Below are positions 62,180 through 64,000 of a stretch of 64,000 bases of DNA, piece after piece. Every line of letters starts with the position of its first letter. Within the stretch, counting starts at the first letter, position 1. Source of the stretch: Desulfurococcaceae archaeon AG1 (GTDB lineage: Archaea; Thermoproteota; Thermoprotei_A; Sulfolobales; AG1); contig BEWT01000002.1 in assembly GCA_003116855.1 (NCBI GenBank), positions 1 to 64,000 on the forward strand, given 5' to 3'. The translations under genes were made by a program, and so were the position numbers. Under the pieces are notes generated by a model. It was not told where the DNA came from, ran no database searches, and saw only the letters and a list, made by a program, of their open reading frames with translations.

Positions 62180-63223
62180 GTGAGATTTTCGCGCTGTAAA
62201 TCTCTCCCCACACAGAAGAGCGGTAAGAGGGTTGCAATAATAGGTGCAGGCCCTGCAGGGCTTGCTGCCGCTGGATTCCTTATATGCAGGGGGCATGAGG
62301 TTCATGTCTATGATATGATGGAGGAGCCGGGAGGACTTTTGATCTACGGGATCCCTGACTTCAGGATCCCTAAAAAGAATGTTAGGGAGGGTACGCATGA
62401 ACTAGCTATGCTTGGGGTTAGGTTTCATATGAGGACAAAGGTGGTTCCTGGCGAGGGTGTTAGGGAGGGTGAGATTGGTTTTAACGAGATCCTCAGGGGA
62501 TACGATGCTGTGATAATAGCTACAGGTACTTGGGCTGAGAGAAGGCTTAATGTGGAGGGAGAGGATCTCCCGAGGGTATATCCTGCTTTCCACTATCTAT
62601 TCCACTACTGCAGAGTCGAGGCTGGTTATGAGAGGCTAGAAGATCTCCCACCCCTTGGTAGGAGGGTTGCTGTGATAGGTGCTGGTCTAACAGCCGTTGA
62701 TGCCGCGGCTGTGTCAAAGAGGCTTGGTGCTGAGACTGTCTATATGATCTATAGGAGGACTATTAATGAGGCTCCTGCAAGGAGGCACGAGATCGAGAAC
62801 CTCATAAAGGCAGGGATCAAGTGGATCGAGCTTGCAGCTCCAAAGAGATTCATAGGCGATAGAGAGAAAGGGGTAACAGGGGTAGAGCTAATAAGAATGA
62901 GACTGGGAGAGCCTGATAAAAGCGGGAGACCGAGACCAGTACCCATAGAAGGCTCGGAGTTCGTGCTAGATATAGATGCAGCCCTCATAGCTATTGGCGA
63001 GATCCCAACCCCGCCTATAATGAATAAGGAGCTGAAGATAAACCCCGATAACACGATATGGGTTGATAAGAAGATGAGAACAACTATGAAAGGAGTATTT
63101 GCCGCAGGAGATGTGGTTACAGGCCCCAGCCTTATAGGGAATGCCATAGCATCAGGCCTAAAAGCCGCCCAGGCTGTTGATGAATACCTCAGCGGAAAGA
63201 TCTCATGGGATCTCACACCTTAA
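62180..63223 (+). CDS. GltD-like FAD/NAD(P)H oxidoreductase
   Basis: A 347-residue flavoprotein of the glutamate-synthase-small-subunit family (also including NADH:ferredoxin and sulfide dehydrogenase subunits). The FAD fold is VAIIGAGPAGLAAAGFLICRGHEVHVYDMMEEPGGLLIYGIPDFRIPK, the NADPH fold is VAVIGAGLTAVDAAAVSKRLGA with YRRT-x-EAPAR, and GVFAAGDVVTGPSL is the second FAD motif. The usual N-terminal double 4Fe-4S domain is missing (only one cysteine in the first 20 residues), so it is shorter than GltD. No large subunit is adjacent. Confidence 0.85.
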   Translation: MRFSRCKSLPTQKSGKRVAIIGAGPAGLAAAGFLICRGHEVHVYDMMEEPGGLLIYGIPDFRIPKKNVREGTHELAMLGVRFHMRTKVVPGEGVREGEIGFNEILRGYDAVIIATGTWAERRLNVEGEDLPRVYPAFHYLFHYCRVEAGYERLEDLPPLGRRVAVIGAGLTAVDAAAVSKRLGAETVYMIYRRTINEAPARRHEIENLIKAGIKWIELAAPKRFIGDREKGVTGVELIRMRLGEPDKSGRPRPVPIEGSEFVLDIDAALIAIGEIPTPPIMNKELKINPDNTIWVDKKMRTTMKGVFAAGDVVTGPSLIGNAIASGLKAAQAVDEYLSGKISWDLTP

Positions 63224-63245
63224 GTCATAGCAACCCATCACCAGG

Positions 63246-63911
63246 CTATTGAGAGAGGAATTTTGAGACAGCTCTAACTAGATCCCCGGGATCTCTTGCT
63301 ATATATACCCTCGGGTCGAGCTGCTCAGGATCATCACCGCTATCACTAAACAATACCGGGCTACCCACCTCATGGAATGCTGGGTAATCCCAGTGGGAGT
63401 CGCCTATAAACATGGCTCTGCTGGGCTCGATACCAAGCGATCTTAATAATTTTCTAACAACATATCCTTTCTTCAGAGGCTCCACCTGGGGTATTCCTCC
63501 CGGCTGTAGCCTTTCATCCTCATCGAAGATCAGTATGTTTGATAATACATACCTTATCCCAAGTTCCCTTGCAGCCCTAGACGCCATGAGGTTTACACCC
63601 CCACTAACTATGGCTGCCCTCGCACCCCTTCTTCTAACTAGATCTAGTATTTCGAAGGAGTGATCATAGAACTCCACCCTAGAGAAAGCATCATCAAGAT
63701 CTCTTCTATATATGGGTCTTCCAACGCTTCTCAATAGATGCTCTATATCAGCCTTCATCCACTCTAGATAGCTTATCCTCCCACTGGAGTATAGCCTTGA
63801 GTATATGTTATAGACCTCGTTTTGAGATGATCCAAAATAGCTATGCATATACTCCCACGAGCTCTTGATCTTTACTATAACACCATCAAGATCTAGGATT
63901 ACCAGCCTCAA
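63246..63911 (-). CDS. HAD-superfamily phosphatase (SerB-like)
   Basis: A 221-residue haloacid-dehalogenase-type phosphatase. Motif I LDLDGVI at residues 5-11 contains the nucleophile aspartate, motif II is IVSGGVN, and motif III is KKGYVVRKLL with MFIGDSHWDYPAF (motif IV D-x4-D). A helical cap is inserted after motif I, as in phosphoserine phosphatase-like enzymes. Substrate not determined; phosphoserine or a sugar phosphate is possible. It is convergent with the oxidoreductase gene. Confidence 0.82.
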   Translation of the reverse strand: MRLVILDLDGVIVKIKSSWEYMHSYFGSSQNEVYNIYSRLYSSGRISYLEWMKADIEHLLRSVGRPIYRRDLDDAFSRVEFYDHSFEILDLVRRRGARAAIVSGGVNLMASRAARELGIRYVLSNILIFDEDERLQPGGIPQVEPLKKGYVVRKLLRSLGIEPSRAMFIGDSHWDYPAFHEVGSPVLFSDSGDDPEQLDPRVYIARDPGDLVRAVSKFLSQ

Positions 63912-64000
63912 GCCTGACCAATTGTTATTAGGCCTGCTGGGTATAATATGTAGTGACCCAAATGATCATCAGGAGCGTCACGCTCCACATAACAGACCCA

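Noticed and set aside
1-64000. CRISPR arrays, cas genes and intact insertion sequences
   Set aside because: I found no series of regularly spaced repeats, no Cas-like protein, and no intact transposase in the window.

Overview
This window comes from a thermophilic member of the Thermoproteota (Crenarchaeota). It encodes archaeal replication and transcription proteins (RfcS, RfcL, PriL, Rpo7, Spt4, an Elf1-like zinc ribbon), archaeal ether-lipid enzymes (GGGP synthase, geranylgeranyl reductase family, CDP-alcohol transferase, an UbiD-type decarboxylase of the modified mevalonate route) and a tRNA-Pro with a canonical 29-nt intron. Arginine is mostly AGG/AGA and isoleucine often ATA. Genes are densely packed, often overlap by 4-20 nt, and frequently use GTG or TTG starts. 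Order and genus cannot be fixed from sequence alone.

Layout. 0-5 kb: a four-gene 2-oxoacid dehydrogenase complex (E1alpha, E1beta, E2, E3). 5-11 kb: Rieske protein, Clp1-type RNA kinase, UbiD decarboxylase, a clan AA aspartic protease, a YhfC-like membrane protein with a methyltransferase, and a CBS-domain protein. 11-20 kb: YbaK deacylase, CorA, three transporters, HD hydrolase, NadE, glutamate dehydrogenase. 20-31 kb: a 2-oxoacid:ferredoxin oxidoreductase alpha subunit without its beta subunit, a kinase-like protein with a winged-helix regulator, tRNA-Pro, a phytoene-desaturase-like oxidoreductase, a CoA-transferase, a sugar-nucleotidyltransferase and a DUF1464 protein. 31-43 kb: nucleoside phosphorylase, an amidohydrolase-like pseudoenzyme, CDP-alcohol transferase, PriL, Pcm, FAH and acetoacetate-decarboxylase-like pair, HDAC-like deacetylase, and glycine-cleavage T and H proteins. 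42-45.5 kb: a complete tungstate/molybdate uptake locus (regulator, TupA, TupB, TupC). 45.5-57 kb: lipid enzymes, glycogen-synthase-like GT, Rpo7-Spt4, GlyA, CinA-like protein, MIP18-like Fe-S factor, MetRS. 57-64 kb: DUF998 protein, THUMP protein, RFC clamp loader, GltD-like oxidoreductase, HAD phosphatase.

Linked functions. Lipoyl metabolism appears twice (OADH complex and GcvH/GcvT), and GlyA completes the link to C1 metabolism, although GcvP and a recognisable lipoate ligase are not here. Ether-lipid synthesis is represented by four dispersed genes. W/Mo uptake suggests a tungsto- or molybdo-enzyme elsewhere.

The least explained content is non-coding. Two homologous, differently sequenced but similarly folded elements lie at 31862-32101 and 35965-36185; their hairpins are kept by compensatory changes. 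A second related pair lies at 49841-49967 and 56824-56934. Both look like undescribed structured RNAs or decayed elements. Two genes appear frameshifted or start-less: a CinA-like gene broken at an AT microsatellite (about 53181-53193) and a THUMP gene (57897-58427) with no ordinary start codon.
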